Below, piece by piece: positions 24,347 to 34,069 of a DNA stretch of 52,287 nucleotides. A program made the position numbers and the translations under genes. Within the stretch, counting starts at the first letter, position 1. The number at the start of each line of letters is the position of its first letter. Origin of the DNA: Actinomycetes bacterium (GTDB lineage: Bacteria; Actinomycetota; Actinomycetes; JAHEKZ01). The notes below the pieces were generated by a model. The model was given only the letters and a program-made list of their open reading frames with translations. It was not told the origin of the DNA and searched no databases. The stretch is from the NCBI GenBank assembly GCA_027118455.1, contig JAJAYZ010000068.1:1-52287 (forward strand), given 5' to 3'.

Positions 24347-25206
24347 AGAGCGGCGATGGCCTCAGCTACTGCATCAGGTGAGTCCACGGCGGGGGAGTGA
24401 CCGACATTCGGCAGCTCGACCAACGTGGCGCCTAGCCGCTCGGCCATCGCCCGCTGCTCGTCCGGCGGCCATGCGTCGTCCTGGTCACCGACGATGACGG
24501 CCGACGGCGGGGCAACCGTTGCCAGGGCATCGACCTGGTCAGAGATGCCGCACAACGTCTCGATCATCGCCTGCAGCGAGCCGGGCGAGTTGGACAGAAA
24601 CCGGCGGGTCAGGAAGGCATCCATGTCAGGTGCCGGCGATGGGGTGCCGGTCGCAGCGTCCATCGCCTGCTTTCCGCGCAGCACCGCTTCGAGGCCGTGA
24701 CGGTTCAAGACGTCGGCGAACATGCGGAGCACGGCCTGCTGGCCCTCGGGGAGAGCTGCTGGGCCGGAGGCGATGATCGCGAGCCCATCGGCAGCCAGCG
24801 GGTGGGCCAGGACTGCGTCACGGACGACGAGCCCCCCGAAGGAGTGCCCGACCAGCACCAACGGCCGCGGCAGCGTTGCTGCGACCGCCCAGACATCGGC
24901 GGCGAACCCAGCCAGGGAGTAGTTCTCCTGGCCATGGGGGCCCGGAGTCTGATACTGCCCGGTGAGGTCGAAGGCCACCGCTCGCACCTGGCGTTGGCCC
25001 AAGGGCCCGAGCACCGCGATGAAGTCCTCCTTGCTGCCGGTGAACCCGGGAACGAGTACGGCCGACCCGATGGCCTCGTTCGTCAAGCCTGCTTGGTTGT
25101 CCAGTGCTGCGAAGAATCCGCGCCCGGTGGCAATGGGGGAGGCGTCGACCCCGAAGGGGGGCGCGATGAAGGGTGGGATGCTCACGCCCGGCAGAATAGG
25201 CTGCAT
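24331..25206 (-). CDS. Alpha/beta hydrolase
   Basis: A protein of about 291 residues with the alpha/beta-hydrolase layout: oxyanion turn after LVPGFTGSKEDF, nucleophile elbow GHSFGG, acidic residue in VIVGDQDDAWPP, and the final His in NVGHSPAVDSP. The substrate cannot be read from the sequence. ATG at 25206 is preferred; a longer frame up to 25284 would overlap the divergent ParA gene. It is convergent with the corrinoid operon and divergent from parA. Confidence 0.82.
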   Translation of the reverse strand: MQPILPGVSIPPFIAPPFGVDASPIATGRGFFAALDNQAGLTNEAIGSAVLVPGFTGSKEDFIAVLGPLGQRQVRAVAFDLTGQYQTPGPHGQENYSLAGFAADVWAVAATLPRPLVLVGHSFGGLVVRDAVLAHPLAADGLAIIASGPAALPEGQQAVLRMFADVLNRHGLEAVLRGKQAMDAATGTPSPAPDMDAFLTRRFLSNSPGSLQAMIETLCGISDQVDALATVAPPSAVIVGDQDDAWPPDEQRAMAERLGATLVELPNVGHSPAVDSPDAVAEAIAALYVGT

Positions 25207-25254
25207 CTTGTCGGGTCGATCACCGACCCGAACCAGCGCTGCCAAGGAGGCCCC

Positions 25255-26022
25255 GTGACCAGGACGATCGCGGTGGCCAACCAAAAGGGTGGGGTCGCCA
25301 AGACAACGACCGTCGCGTCAGTGGGCATGGCCCTCGCCGAGCTCGGGCAGCGGGTGTTGGTAGTCGACCTCGACCCGCAGGCTTGCCTGACCTTTTCCCT
25401 GGGGCTCGACCCGGAAGCCCTTGAGCTCTCGATCCACGACGTCTTCCTGGGCAGGGTCGGAGCGGCGATGGCGGTTCGGCCGATCACCAAGAACCTCGAT
25501 GTGCTCCCCAGCACCATCGACCTCACCGGTACCGAGATCGCACTGCACGACCGCCCTGCCCGCGAATACGTGCTTCGTACGGCTCTGGCTGACGTATCCG
25601 ATGGCTACGACTTCGTGCTCATTGACTGTTCCCCATCGCTCGGGGTGCTGACCATCAACGCGCTCACCGCGGCAAACGAGGTCCTGATCCCTTTGCAGTG
25701 CGAGACGCTCTCGCATCGCGGCGTCGGACAGCTGCTTGACACGATCGGTGACGTTCGGCGTCTGACCAACCGCGATCTTGTCGTGCTCGGCGTTCTGCCA
25801 ACCCTCTTTGACGGACGCACCACGCACGCGCGCGCTGTGCTGGCCGACGTCTCTGATCGCTTCGGCGTCCCCGTGCTCGACCCACCGATCAACAGGTCCA
25901 TCCGCTTTGCCGAAGCCCCGGCGTCCGGAGAGTCGATCCTCACGACCGCCTCATCAAGCCCAGGTGCTCAGGCGTACCGGGCACATGCTTTGCAGTTGTT
26001 GGGCGAAGAGGCCGCTGCGTGA
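25255..26022 (+). CDS. Orphan ParA/Soj-family ATPase (Rv3213c-like)
   Basis: A 255-residue deviant-Walker ATPase: QKGGVAKTTT at the start, VDLDPQACLTFSLG, and LIDCSPSLGVLTINAL. ParA proteins form ATP-dependent dimers on DNA or membranes and position cargo. There is no parB gene or clear parS site here, so this is not the chromosomal ParAB locus. GTG at 25255 has AAGGAGG at 25244-25250. The next gene starts inside its stop (GTGA). The neighbours (zinc-ribbon protein, RhlE, ferritin-like, DUF3107, TetR) match M. tuberculosis Rv3213c to Rv3208. Confidence 0.88.
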   Translation: MTRTIAVANQKGGVAKTTTVASVGMALAELGQRVLVVDLDPQACLTFSLGLDPEALELSIHDVFLGRVGAAMAVRPITKNLDVLPSTIDLTGTEIALHDRPAREYVLRTALADVSDGYDFVLIDCSPSLGVLTINALTAANEVLIPLQCETLSHRGVGQLLDTIGDVRRLTNRDLVVLGVLPTLFDGRTTHARAVLADVSDRFGVPVLDPPINRSIRFAEAPASGESILTTASSSPGAQAYRAHALQLLGEEAAA

Positions 26023-26348
26023 GCAAGCCCAACGGGACTGACTTCAGCCGCATCCACCCGGCGCAGGCACCGTCGAAGGGGCCGGAGGTATCGGCACCGC
26101 ACGACCAGGAGGGACGTCGTGCGCTCTTCAGTGCTGGCGACGTGCTGCCTGCAGAGGCCGCGAACGGCATGGTGACCATCAGCTGCGGTCACTGCGGTGA
26201 GGATTCGGCGGTGTCGCTGACCGATGCTCTGCGCCTGGCAGTCCCTTCCCTGCACCTGCCGTTTCTCAAGCGCGGGCACGGATCGTGGATGCGCTGCCCT
26301 GCCTGCCGACGGCACACCTGGGTGAGCGTGCAGATCCACCTGCCCTGA
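26019..26348 (+). CDS. Zinc-ribbon-like conserved hypothetical protein coupled to ParA
   Basis: A 109-residue protein with two CxxC pairs, CGHC (after MVTISCGH) and CPAC (after WMRC), about 35 residues apart, which should bind one zinc. The N-terminal 45 residues look disordered and mention no known motif. The region between the pairs (LRLAVPSLHLPFLKRG) resembles a short helix-strand insert. GTG start overlaps the ParA stop by 4 bases, so the two are made together and may work together. Function unknown. Confidence 0.7.
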   Translation: MSKPNGTDFSRIHPAQAPSKGPEVSAPHDQEGRRALFSAGDVLPAEAANGMVTISCGHCGEDSAVSLTDALRLAVPSLHLPFLKRGHGSWMRCPACRRHTWVSVQIHLP

Positions 26349-26369
26349 CGTGGCACACCCTCACAACGA

Positions 26370-26401
26370 GTGACTTGACCGCCCCTATAAGGGCGGCGAA
26401 G

Positions 26402-26405
<4 letters not shown>
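26370..26405. terminator. Bidirectional hairpin terminator between convergent genes
   Basis: GTGACTT-ga-CCGCCC-ctataa-GGGCGG-cg-AAGTCAC: 7 bp plus 6 bp of perfect stem separated by a 2x2 internal loop. It lies between the zinc-ribbon gene (+) and rhlE (-) and overlaps the rhlE stop codon. No U-tract follows, which is common in actinobacteria. Confidence 0.75.
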
Positions 26406-27961
<1,556 letters not shown>

Positions 27962-28027
27962 GGGGTCCGCCTTGCCGGTCGATGACGGCTCCCAGCCTAC
28001 CGCCCATCCGCTCGCTACCCTTCGGCC

Positions 28028-28693
28028 ATGCCTGATACCGCTTACGACGCTGCCGTGATTGACCTGCTCGGAGTCCTCGCCTACGGCGAGCTTTCGGCCT
28101 TCGAGCGGCTCTGTGCCGACGCCGCGCTCGCCCCGACCTTGGACGACAAAGCAGAGGTCGCTGCAATGGCGTGCGCCGAGTTCGGGCACTTTCAGCAGCT
28201 GCGCAGCAGACTCATCGATCTTGGAGCATCGCCGGAGGAAGCGATGCATCCCTTCGCAGCCCCGCTGGACGCGTTTCATGCATCAACGGCACCGGCCGAC
28301 TGGCTCGAGGGGCTGGTCAAGGCCTATGTCGGGGACGGGATCGCCGCCGACTTCTACCGCGAGATCTCGGTGCTCCTCGACGATCAAACGCGCGCTTTGG
28401 TGCTCGAGGTTTTCGCTGATACCGGGCACTCCACGTTCGTCGTCAGCAAGGTGCGTTCAGCGATCGAGGTCGACCCACGCGTCGCCGGTCGGCTGGCCCT
28501 CTGGGGGCGGCGTCTGATGGGCGAGGCACTCAGCCAGGCGCAGCGTGTGGCAGCCGAGCGCGACGCGCTGGCCGGGTTGCTCGCCGGCGGCGTTGGTGGT
28601 GGCGGGATGGACCTCGTCGAGCTTGGCCGGATGTTCACCCGGATCGCCGAGCAGCACACCAAGCGAATGACCGCTCTCGGTCTGGCTGCCTAA
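28028..28693 (+). CDS. Ferritin-like-fold protein (Rv3210c family)
   Basis: A 221-residue, almost wholly helical protein (AVIDLLGVLAYGELSAFERL, EVAAMACAEFGHFQQL, VSKVRSAIEVDPRVAGRL) with E and E-x-x-H residues (ACAEFGHF) of the ferritin-like/MiaE-type four-helix fold, so it may hold a di-iron site. The reaction is unknown. No ribosome site is seen; a TACCCT box at 28016-28021 ends 6 bases before the ATG, which fits a leaderless mRNA starting at the start codon. It is divergent from rhlE. Confidence 0.75.
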   Translation: MPDTAYDAAVIDLLGVLAYGELSAFERLCADAALAPTLDDKAEVAAMACAEFGHFQQLRSRLIDLGASPEEAMHPFAAPLDAFHASTAPADWLEGLVKAYVGDGIAADFYREISVLLDDQTRALVLEVFADTGHSTFVVSKVRSAIEVDPRVAGRLALWGRRLMGEALSQAQRVAAERDALAGLLAGGVGGGGMDLVELGRMFTRIAEQHTKRMTALGLAA

Positions 28694-29031
28694 CAGCCCG
28701 CCGATTCAACGGTCCGCCGAATGTCTTTGAGTGCCGGTTTTCGCAGTCGAGTGTGAACGGGACTTCGGTGGGCAGCCGCTGCGCGCGATCCCAGGGTGCA
28801 TCGTGACGCCCCGGACTCGGCATGGTGTTTGGCGTCGACCGTCCCGTGCAGACTTACCTGACGTTTCGGGGTCGTGAGACGGCCTCAAACTGCCGGTAAG
28901 TCTTCACAGCGGGCACTCAGAAAGGCAGAGGAGCGACAAGGTGCACCTGATCGACACTGAGAGGCGCTGAGTCCCGCGAACGCGTCACGTAGCGGAGCAT
29001 CCGGCAGATGTGGGGCTGCCCGAATGTGGGG
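28694..29031. other. 338-base stretch without a recognised gene
   Basis: Between the ferritin-like gene and DUF3107. It holds a perfect 9-bp inverted repeat at 28850-28903 (described separately) and a short duplication at its end. A 25-codon frame (MVFGVDRPVQTY..., from ATG 28821) runs through the inverted repeat but has no ribosome site and is not called. No tRNA or other RNA was recognised. Confidence 0.5.
28850..28903. repeat. Perfect inverted repeat AGACTTACC/GGTAAGTCT with 36-base loop
   Basis: AGACTTACC at 28850-28858 pairs with GGTAAGTCT at 28895-28903. The loop includes GAG-acggc-CTC and ACG/CGT short stems, so a branched RNA is possible. It may be a terminator of the ferritin-like gene, an operator, or a small RNA. 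Nothing decides among these. Confidence 0.4.
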
Positions 29032-29038
29032 CTACCCG
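29008..29038. repeat. Short tandem duplication at the 3' end of the DUF3107 gene
   Basis: ATGTGGGGCTGCCCG (29008-29022) and ATGTGGGGCTACCCG (29024-29038), differing by one base, period 16. The second copy overlaps the stop codon of the minus-strand DUF3107 gene. It is probably a local slippage duplication. Confidence 0.6.
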
Positions 29039-29259
29039 GCGCCGAAGCCGACGCGTCGCGCCTCCTGTTCGCCGATCTCGACGTAGGCGAGCTTGTCGGC
29101 GGGCACCAGTACGCGGCGACCACGGGAGTCCGTGAGGTCGAAGACGGCGGCCGGGTCAGTTGCACAGGTCTTGACCATGGACGAGACGTCGTCCGGTGTC
29201 AGCTCGGTCTCGACGACCAGCTCTCGGGCTACGCCCTTCACACCGACCTTGACCTCCAT
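29032..29259 (-). CDS. DUF3107 small protein (TB9.4/Rv3208A family)
   Basis: A 75-residue protein starting MEVKVGVKGVARELVVE with the later RRVLVPADKLAYVEIG, which is the whole DUF3107 family. The fold should be small beta/alpha; function is unknown. The last residues (ARRVGFGAG) match the family's C-terminus, so it is intact. It lies directly before the TetR-type gene on the same strand, as Rv3208A sits beside Rv3208. Confidence 0.92.
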   Translation of the reverse strand: MEVKVGVKGVARELVVETELTPDDVSSMVKTCATDPAAVFDLTDSRGRRVLVPADKLAYVEIGEQEARRVGFGAG

Positions 29260-29311
29260 GCCGACCTCCGCTCACCTTTGAGTGCCACGAGCCCGTGCCC
29301 GCGGCGTCAGG

Positions 29312-29971
29312 CTAGTCGACGGCCTCTCCGTCGGCGCGAGGGAACCCGCTGATGCCCCGCCAGGCTAACGACGCGATGAGCTGTTCGGCGCTTCCGCGAG
29401 GCAGCGAACCGTCCTGGGTAAGCCACCATCGGGCGGCAACTTGCGCGCTACCGGTGAGCCCAGCGGCAAGCAGCATGGCGGCCTCATGGTCAAACTGGGT
29501 GTCTTCGGCGATCACCTCGGTGACGGCGAGCGTGCAGGCGTGCATGACGGCGTCCACTCGTTCGCGCACAGCAGGCTCACCGGTCAGGTCAGACTCGAAA
29601 ACCAGTCGGAAGGTGCTGTCGGGGTCGGACATGAAGGCGAAGTAGGCCCTGATCGTGGCGTTGACGCGCTCATGGTTGTCGGTTGTGGAGGCCAGCGCAT
29701 CGCGAACCGCTTGCTCCAGTGACTCGGTGCCGACGTCGAGCAGGGCCAAGTAGAGCTCGAGCTTGCCGGGGAAGTGCTGGTAGAGGACCGGCTTGCTGAT
29801 GCCGGCCCGAGCGGCGATCGCGTCCATGGACGCTGCGTGAAAGCCCGAGACGACAAAGACCTCTCGGGCGGCGTCGAGCAGCTGGCTGCGCCGCTCGGTG
29901 CGGCTCAGCCGCCCCCGAGTGGCCGCTTGACCCTGGGAACGGCCGGTTGGGGCGTTTCCCTGGTCGGCCAT
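29312..29971 (-). CDS. TetR-family transcriptional regulator (Rv3208-like)
   Basis: A 219-residue regulator. The helix-turn-helix lies at about residues 29-73 (RRSQLLDAAREVF, MDAIAARAGISKPVLYQHF). The C-terminal ligand/dimer domain has no recognised ligand motif. ATG at 29971 starts the protein; the frame upstream is not coding. DUF3107 lies upstream of its end? No: DUF3107 is downstream, transcribed the same way after a 52-base gap. The divergent plus-strand gene at 30102 shares the 130-base promoter region, a likely place for autoregulation; no clear palindrome was picked there. Confidence 0.9.
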   Translation of the reverse strand: MADQGNAPTGRSQGQAATRGRLSRTERRSQLLDAAREVFVVSGFHAASMDAIAARAGISKPVLYQHFPGKLELYLALLDVGTESLEQAVRDALASTTDNHERVNATIRAYFAFMSDPDSTFRLVFESDLTGEPAVRERVDAVMHACTLAVTEVIAEDTQFDHEAAMLLAAGLTGSAQVAARWWLTQDGSLPRGSAEQLIASLAWRGISGFPRADGEAVD

Positions 29972-30101
29972 GGCGCCGGAGCCTACTCTCCAGTAACGGC
30001 AGTTGAGGTCCAGATCACCTGTGCCGATGCAAGGATGGGGGGCGAGCTGCCCCGCGACTGACGATGCCCACTGGTGGGCGGCCGACGGAAGGACTTTCGA
30101 C

Positions 30102-30947
30102 GTGAGCTCTGAGGCGACGCTGCTGGACGCGCTGCGCGCGGTCCCGGGCGTGGCAGCCGCCGATCTGGAGCCAGATGAGCGTCCGGACGGGGCCGGCACC
30201 CTTCGCCTGCAGTTGGCCCCTGGGGCTGACGAGATCGCCGTCGCCACCAGCGTCAACCGCGTCCTGCGCGAGCAGTTCGGGCTTGCCGTCGACGCCGGAC
30301 GCGTCCAGGTGGTCGAGGAGTCGGTGCCGATGGCGGCTACGGCTACGACCGCGGCTGCGACTGCGACCAGCACGCCAGTAGCACCACCGTCCCCGGGGGC
30401 GCCGCCGCCTTCTGCCGGCACACCTTCAGAACCAGCGCCAGAGGGCAACGAGCCATACCGTCCGATGCTGACCGCCGTGCCCGAGTACCGCAGCGCCGAG
30501 CTGCCCCCTGAGATCGACCACAACCTGACGCCAGAACTCATCGAGTCGACCAGACCGCCACGGATCCTGATTCAGCGCATGCAGCTGGTCTCGGCCGGCC
30601 TCGGCGTCACCACCTCGGTGTCGCTCAGCTGGCTGGGCGAGGCCTACCTCGGTGAGTCATCGGCGGCGGCGACGCCGTCCAGTGTCCACCGGTCGGTGGC
30701 CACCGCAACACTCCGCGCCCTGGAAGAGGTAATCGGTACGGCTGCCCGCTTCGAACTCGAGCAGCTCGAGATCAACCAGCTCGGTCCTGACCGTGCCGTC
30801 GTCGTGGTGGTGTCCATGCTGACCAAGCTGGGGTCGGAGCGACTCACCGGTGTGTCGGTTGTCCGCGAGGACGTTCGTCAGGCGGTCATCCGCGCGACAC
30901 TGGACTCGCTCAACCGCAGGCTCGAGTCTCTGCTTCATCCGGCGTGA
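30102..30947 (+). CDS. Conserved hypothetical protein with a Pro/Ala-rich linker
   Basis: A 281-residue protein. Residues 1-75 form a small alpha/beta domain (ATLLDALRAVPGVAAADLEPDE, IAVATSVNRVLREQFGL). A Thr/Ala/Pro-rich linker follows (about 85-125). The C-terminal 130 residues form another alpha/beta domain (RILIQRMQLVSAGLGVTTSVSLSWLG...AVVVVVSML). GGAAGGA lies 8 bases before the GTG. The next gene starts within its stop (GTGA), so it shares an operon with the hydrolase and kinase-like genes. I do not recognise the family. Confidence 0.7.
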   Translation: MSSEATLLDALRAVPGVAAADLEPDERPDGAGTLRLQLAPGADEIAVATSVNRVLREQFGLAVDAGRVQVVEESVPMAATATTAAATATSTPVAPPSPGAPPPSAGTPSEPAPEGNEPYRPMLTAVPEYRSAELPPEIDHNLTPELIESTRPPRILIQRMQLVSAGLGVTTSVSLSWLGEAYLGESSAAATPSSVHRSVATATLRALEEVIGTAARFELEQLEINQLGPDRAVVVVVSMLTKLGSERLTGVSVVREDVRQAVIRATLDSLNRRLESLLHPA

Positions 30948-31864
30948 GCACCCCGCACTGGCCGGGAGCGCAGCGATCGGTGGCCGGTCGTGCGCTTTTC
31001 GTGCGCTCTTCGGCAGGTGCTCAGCCGGATCAGCGGCGTCCACGGGCCTTGATGATCCACGGCCTCGGTGGTCAGGCCACCAACTGGACCGACCTGATGG
31101 CCGAGATGGTCGACGATGTCGAGGGGTGGGCTCCCGACCTTCCTGGGTTCGGCTGGTCGGCGCCTCCGCCGGACGCCGACTACTCGCTCACCGCCGATGC
31201 GGAGATCCTGTCGACGTTGTTCGAAGACCTTTACGCCGAGCGCGGTGAGCGTATTCACCTGTTCGGCAACTCGATGGGTGGGGCGATTGCAGTGTTGGTC
31301 GCTGCTGCTCGGCCCGACTTGGTGGCAACGCTGACGCTGATCTCGCCAGCACTCCCCGACCTTCGGCCGCGGCGCGACACCATGGGCGTCCCCGTCGTTG
31401 CCGTCCCTGGGCTCGGGCGGCAGCTGCTCGCCCGGATGGCTCAGGTGCCGGCAAACCGCCAGGTACAGGGCATGGTCGCCCTCAACTACGGGGACGCCAC
31501 CGCCTTCACCCCAGAGCGCAGGGCCGAGGCCGTTGCCGAGGTGCAGCGGAGGCTGGCGCTTCCGCATGCCGGTGAGGCGCTGTCGGGAGCCGCTCGTGGC
31601 CTCCTGCGCGCGTTCATCGATCCGGGGGCGGGTGGTCTCTGGGCCACCGCGTCCCAGGTCACGTGTCCGACGCTGGTGATCTACGGCGGCCGTGATCGAC
31701 TTGTCGACCCGCGGCGCAGCCGACGAGCAGCGCAGCACATGCCCCACGCACAGATCGTCACGCTCCCCAAGGCAGGACACGTGGCGCAGATGGAAGACCC
31801 GGCCCTGGTGGCGCGCTTCGTGCGGCCCCTGCTCGCCGAGTCGCGGCGGACCGCGTCGCGGTGA
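30944..31864 (+). CDS. Alpha/beta hydrolase (LipV-like)
   Basis: A 306-residue alpha/beta-hydrolase: oxyanion HGLGG (about 39-43), nucleophile elbow GNSMGG, acid in YGGRDRLVDPR, and catalytic His in KAGHVAQMEDP. It has a lid region between strands 6 and 7. The place in the operon resembles lipV (Rv3203), but esterase activity is not shown. Start and stop overlap the neighbours by 4 bases each (GTGA). Confidence 0.85.
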   Translation: MSTPHWPGAQRSVAGRALFVRSSAGAQPDQRRPRALMIHGLGGQATNWTDLMAEMVDDVEGWAPDLPGFGWSAPPPDADYSLTADAEILSTLFEDLYAERGERIHLFGNSMGGAIAVLVAAARPDLVATLTLISPALPDLRPRRDTMGVPVVAVPGLGRQLLARMAQVPANRQVQGMVALNYGDATAFTPERRAEAVAEVQRRLALPHAGEALSGAARGLLRAFIDPGAGGLWATASQVTCPTLVIYGGRDRLVDPRRSRRAAQHMPHAQIVTLPKAGHVAQMEDPALVARFVRPLLAESRRTASR

Positions 31865-32676
31865 CGGACGCGGAAGTTCCCGACGACGTCGCGGCGGCGA
31901 TACCCGGTGCTGCTGGCTCGACGTGGTCGCGGCTCGCTGGTCTCACCGGTGGCGCCTGGTTGATGAGTCCGGTCCATGGACCCGCCCTCGTGGTGTGTGA
32001 GGCCTCCGATTGCGACGTCCAAGCTGCGGGGGCAGCCGCCGTGGCCGGCGTTGGGCCGACAGTCATCGCCGCACCGGAAGGGTGGCTCGTCGTCGAGCAC
32101 CTGCAAGGACAACACGTCAGCGCAGTGGAGCTGAGTCGTCCGACAGTGCTGGACGAGCTGGCCGACCTGCTCCGTCGGTGGCACCAGAGCGATGTGACGT
32201 TGACTGAGGCACCACTTGGTCCCGCACGGGTTGCCTACCTCGCTGGCATCGCCCCAGATGCGCTGCCGACCGCTCTGAAGGTCGACGCGGCGCGTGCGGA
32301 TGCTTGCGAGACTGAGCTGGAGAAGGCGTCCGGCGGTCACGTGCCAGCGCACCTCGACGTGGTGGCCAACCTGTTGGCCACGCCACGCGGGCTAAGGCTC
32401 ATCGACTTCGAGTACGCCGCCGCGGCTGACCCCGCCCGCGAGTTGGGCCAGGTGGCCTGGGAGGCCGAGCTCGACCCGCGAGGTCTCCAGCGTCTGGTAC
32501 GCGCCTACGGAGCCGATGCCGGCGTCGCCGTTGAGGCAACCGCGTCGTGGGCCTGGGTCACCGGCGTGACGTGGACGCTGTGGGCGATGGCGCGCAAAGG
32601 TGATCCGGTCTTCGAGCGTTACGCGCGTCGTTCGTGGGAGCGGGTGCAGCGGCACTGGGGTCGTCAGGGCGACTGA
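31861..32676 (+). CDS. Aminoglycoside phosphotransferase/choline-kinase-like protein
   Basis: A 271-residue protein of the APH/ChoK fold. The catalytic loop HLDVVANLL gives the HxDxxxxN triad, and LIDFEYAAAADPARELGQVAW gives the DFE metal ligand and the following helix. Upstream, an N-lobe with VVEHLQGQHVS is seen. Such proteins phosphorylate small hydroxylated molecules (aminoglycosides, choline, thiamine, homoserine); the substrate cannot be told. It is the third gene of a coupled operon and is followed by a strong terminator. A similar gene (Rv3205c) is near moeZ in M. tuberculosis. Confidence 0.82.
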   Translation: MTDAEVPDDVAAAIPGAAGSTWSRLAGLTGGAWLMSPVHGPALVVCEASDCDVQAAGAAAVAGVGPTVIAAPEGWLVVEHLQGQHVSAVELSRPTVLDELADLLRRWHQSDVTLTEAPLGPARVAYLAGIAPDALPTALKVDAARADACETELEKASGGHVPAHLDVVANLLATPRGLRLIDFEYAAAADPARELGQVAWEAELDPRGLQRLVRAYGADAGVAVEATASWAWVTGVTWTLWAMARKGDPVFERYARRSWERVQRHWGRQGD

Positions 32677-32777
32677 TCTGCGCAGATCTGAATCTGCGGT
32701 GAAAAGTTGTGCCAAAGGTGCCCCGAGCGGTAGCGATCTCTGGTTGTCTGCCAGATGGGTGAAAGCCCCTGAGACGG

Positions 32778-32813
32778 CCCCCCTGCTCTGCGTCCCCCCT
32801 CGGAGCAGGGGGG
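32778..32813 (+). terminator. Rho-independent-like terminator
   Basis: CCCCCCTGCTC (32778-32788) pairs perfectly with GAGCAGGGGGG (32803-32813), an 11-bp GC-rich stem with a 14-base loop, followed by a pyrimidine-rich tail with TTTT (near 32827). It lies about 100 bases after the kinase-like gene and before the GNAT pseudogene. Confidence 0.85.
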
Positions 32814-32864
32814 TCCTCCTCCATCCTTTTCGTTGGCAAGTTCGCGGTTGGAGCCCAGGCACGA

Positions 32865-33404
32865 GTGAATGATGGACCGGTGATCCGCACGAGGCTCGTC
32901 ACCGTTGATGACGCTGATGCCCTCGCGAGCCTGCTGCAGATCAATCGAGGTTTCCTGGCTCCTTGGGATCCGATTCGCGATGCGAGTTACTTCACGGTGG
33001 CTGGTCAACGTGCCGTTGTGCGGGAGCCGCTCTCCCAGTACGAGCGTGGTGCGATGCTCCCGCAGGTGATCCTTGACGAAGGGGGCTAAGTGGTCGGGCG
33101 CATCACCCTCAACGGCATCGTGCGAGGCCCGTTGCTCTCGGGCGCGTCAGTTATTGGGTGAACGAAGGCGACAACGGACGCGGGTTGGCCACCGGTGCTG
33201 TCGACGCCATCAGGTCCGCTGCTTTCCTTGAGCTGGGACTGCACCGGATCCAGGCAGAGACTCTGGCCAACAACGTCGCGTCACAACGCGTACTGGAACG
33301 GAATGGCTTTCTGCGCTTTGGGCTCGCCCCGAAATTCCTCGGGGATTACCGGCCGTGGCCAAGACCACGTGGTGTACCAACTTCTGAATCCCAAAGCTCG
33401 ATAA
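32865..33404 (+). pseudogene. Broken GNAT (RimJ/RimL-type) N-acetyltransferase
   Basis: The pieces of one acetyltransferase of about 175 residues lie in order. Residues TRLVTVDDADALASLL to ILDEGG end at an in-frame TAA (33087-33089). The same frame then continues as VGRITLNGIVRGPLLS until about 33145. A frame change leads to VSYWVNEGDNGRGLATGAV, QAETLANNVASQRVLERNGF and PKFL (acetyl-CoA-binding and C-terminal GNAT motifs). A second frame change in the G4 run near 33340 gives GQDHVVYQLLNPKAR and the stop at 33402-33404. Three separate lesions mean no working protein, unless the local sequence is poor. It lies between the terminator and ahpC. Confidence 0.85.
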
Positions 33405-33443
33405 CCGGCTGCCGTCTGGTCGGCCCAATCCAGTCCCTTTGAG

Positions 33444-33971
33444 CTACAGGGTCGCGTCGCCCGGGGCCCATCCGCATGGCGTTGACTCGCCGGTCTGCAA
33501 CGCGTCGAGCACTCGCAGCACTTCGCCGACGTTGCGGCCGACGTCTCCGGACGTGACCATCGCGAACTGCACCACGTTGTCGGGGTCGATGATGAAGGTC
33601 GCCCGGTGAGCGGTGCCATCCTCAGCGAGGGCGCCGCAGGCCACGCTCAGTTCACGCTTGGTGTCGGCGAGCAGGGGGAAGGGTAGGTCGGCCAGGTCGG
33701 CGCGGCTCTGGCGCCAGGCCAGGTGGACGTATTCGGTGTCGATCGAGGCGCCCAGCACCTGGGTGCCCCGCTCGACGAAGGCGGATTCGAGCGCGCCGAA
33801 GGCGACGAGCTCGGTGGGGCAGACGGAGGTGAAGTCCATCGGCCAGAAGAAGACGATGCGCCACTTGCCCTCGTGCGTCTTGTGATCGATCGTGGCGAAC
33901 TCTTTGCCGGCCTCGGTGGAGACGCAAGCATTCACCTCGAAGCTCGGGAAGTGGTCGCCGACGGTGATCAC
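33444..33971 (-). CDS. ahpC: AhpC/2-Cys peroxiredoxin
   Basis: A 175-residue peroxiredoxin reducing hydroperoxides. The peroxidatic Cys is C51 in FWPMDFTSVCPTE; the resolving Cys is C166 in STPCGW near the C-terminus, as in typical two-cysteine AhpC. The DxxFWPxDF pattern and GASIDTEYVHLAW support AhpC of the actinobacterial kind. The usual partner ahpD and oxyR are not adjacent. GTG at 33971 is the likely start. It is divergent from moeZ. Confidence 0.92.
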   Translation of the reverse strand: MITVGDHFPSFEVNACVSTEAGKEFATIDHKTHEGKWRIVFFWPMDFTSVCPTELVAFGALESAFVERGTQVLGASIDTEYVHLAWRQSRADLADLPFPLLADTKRELSVACGALAEDGTAHRATFIIDPDNVVQFAMVTSGDVGRNVGEVLRVLDALQTGESTPCGWAPGDATL

Positions 33972-34069
33972 GGGGGGCTCGCTCTCTGCGGGAGACGTGC
34001 GGGCAAGTTGGTGCGGGGTGCGACACGAACCCTAGGAAGCATGTCGGCGTCCCACAAACTGAGGACGAG

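Noticed and set aside
24697-25254. Open frame extending ParA upstream
   Set aside because: The P-loop of ParA must lie near the N-terminus and AAGGAGG sits just before GTG 25255; the extension is antisense to the hydrolase.
25255-26022. ParA as the chromosomal segregation ATPase next to oriC
   Set aside because: No parB, parS, dnaA, rnpA or gidB nearby; the neighbours are those of the orphan Rv3213c type.
28821-28898. 25-codon ORF through the inverted repeat
   Set aside because: No ribosome site, no recognised family and the length is expected by chance.
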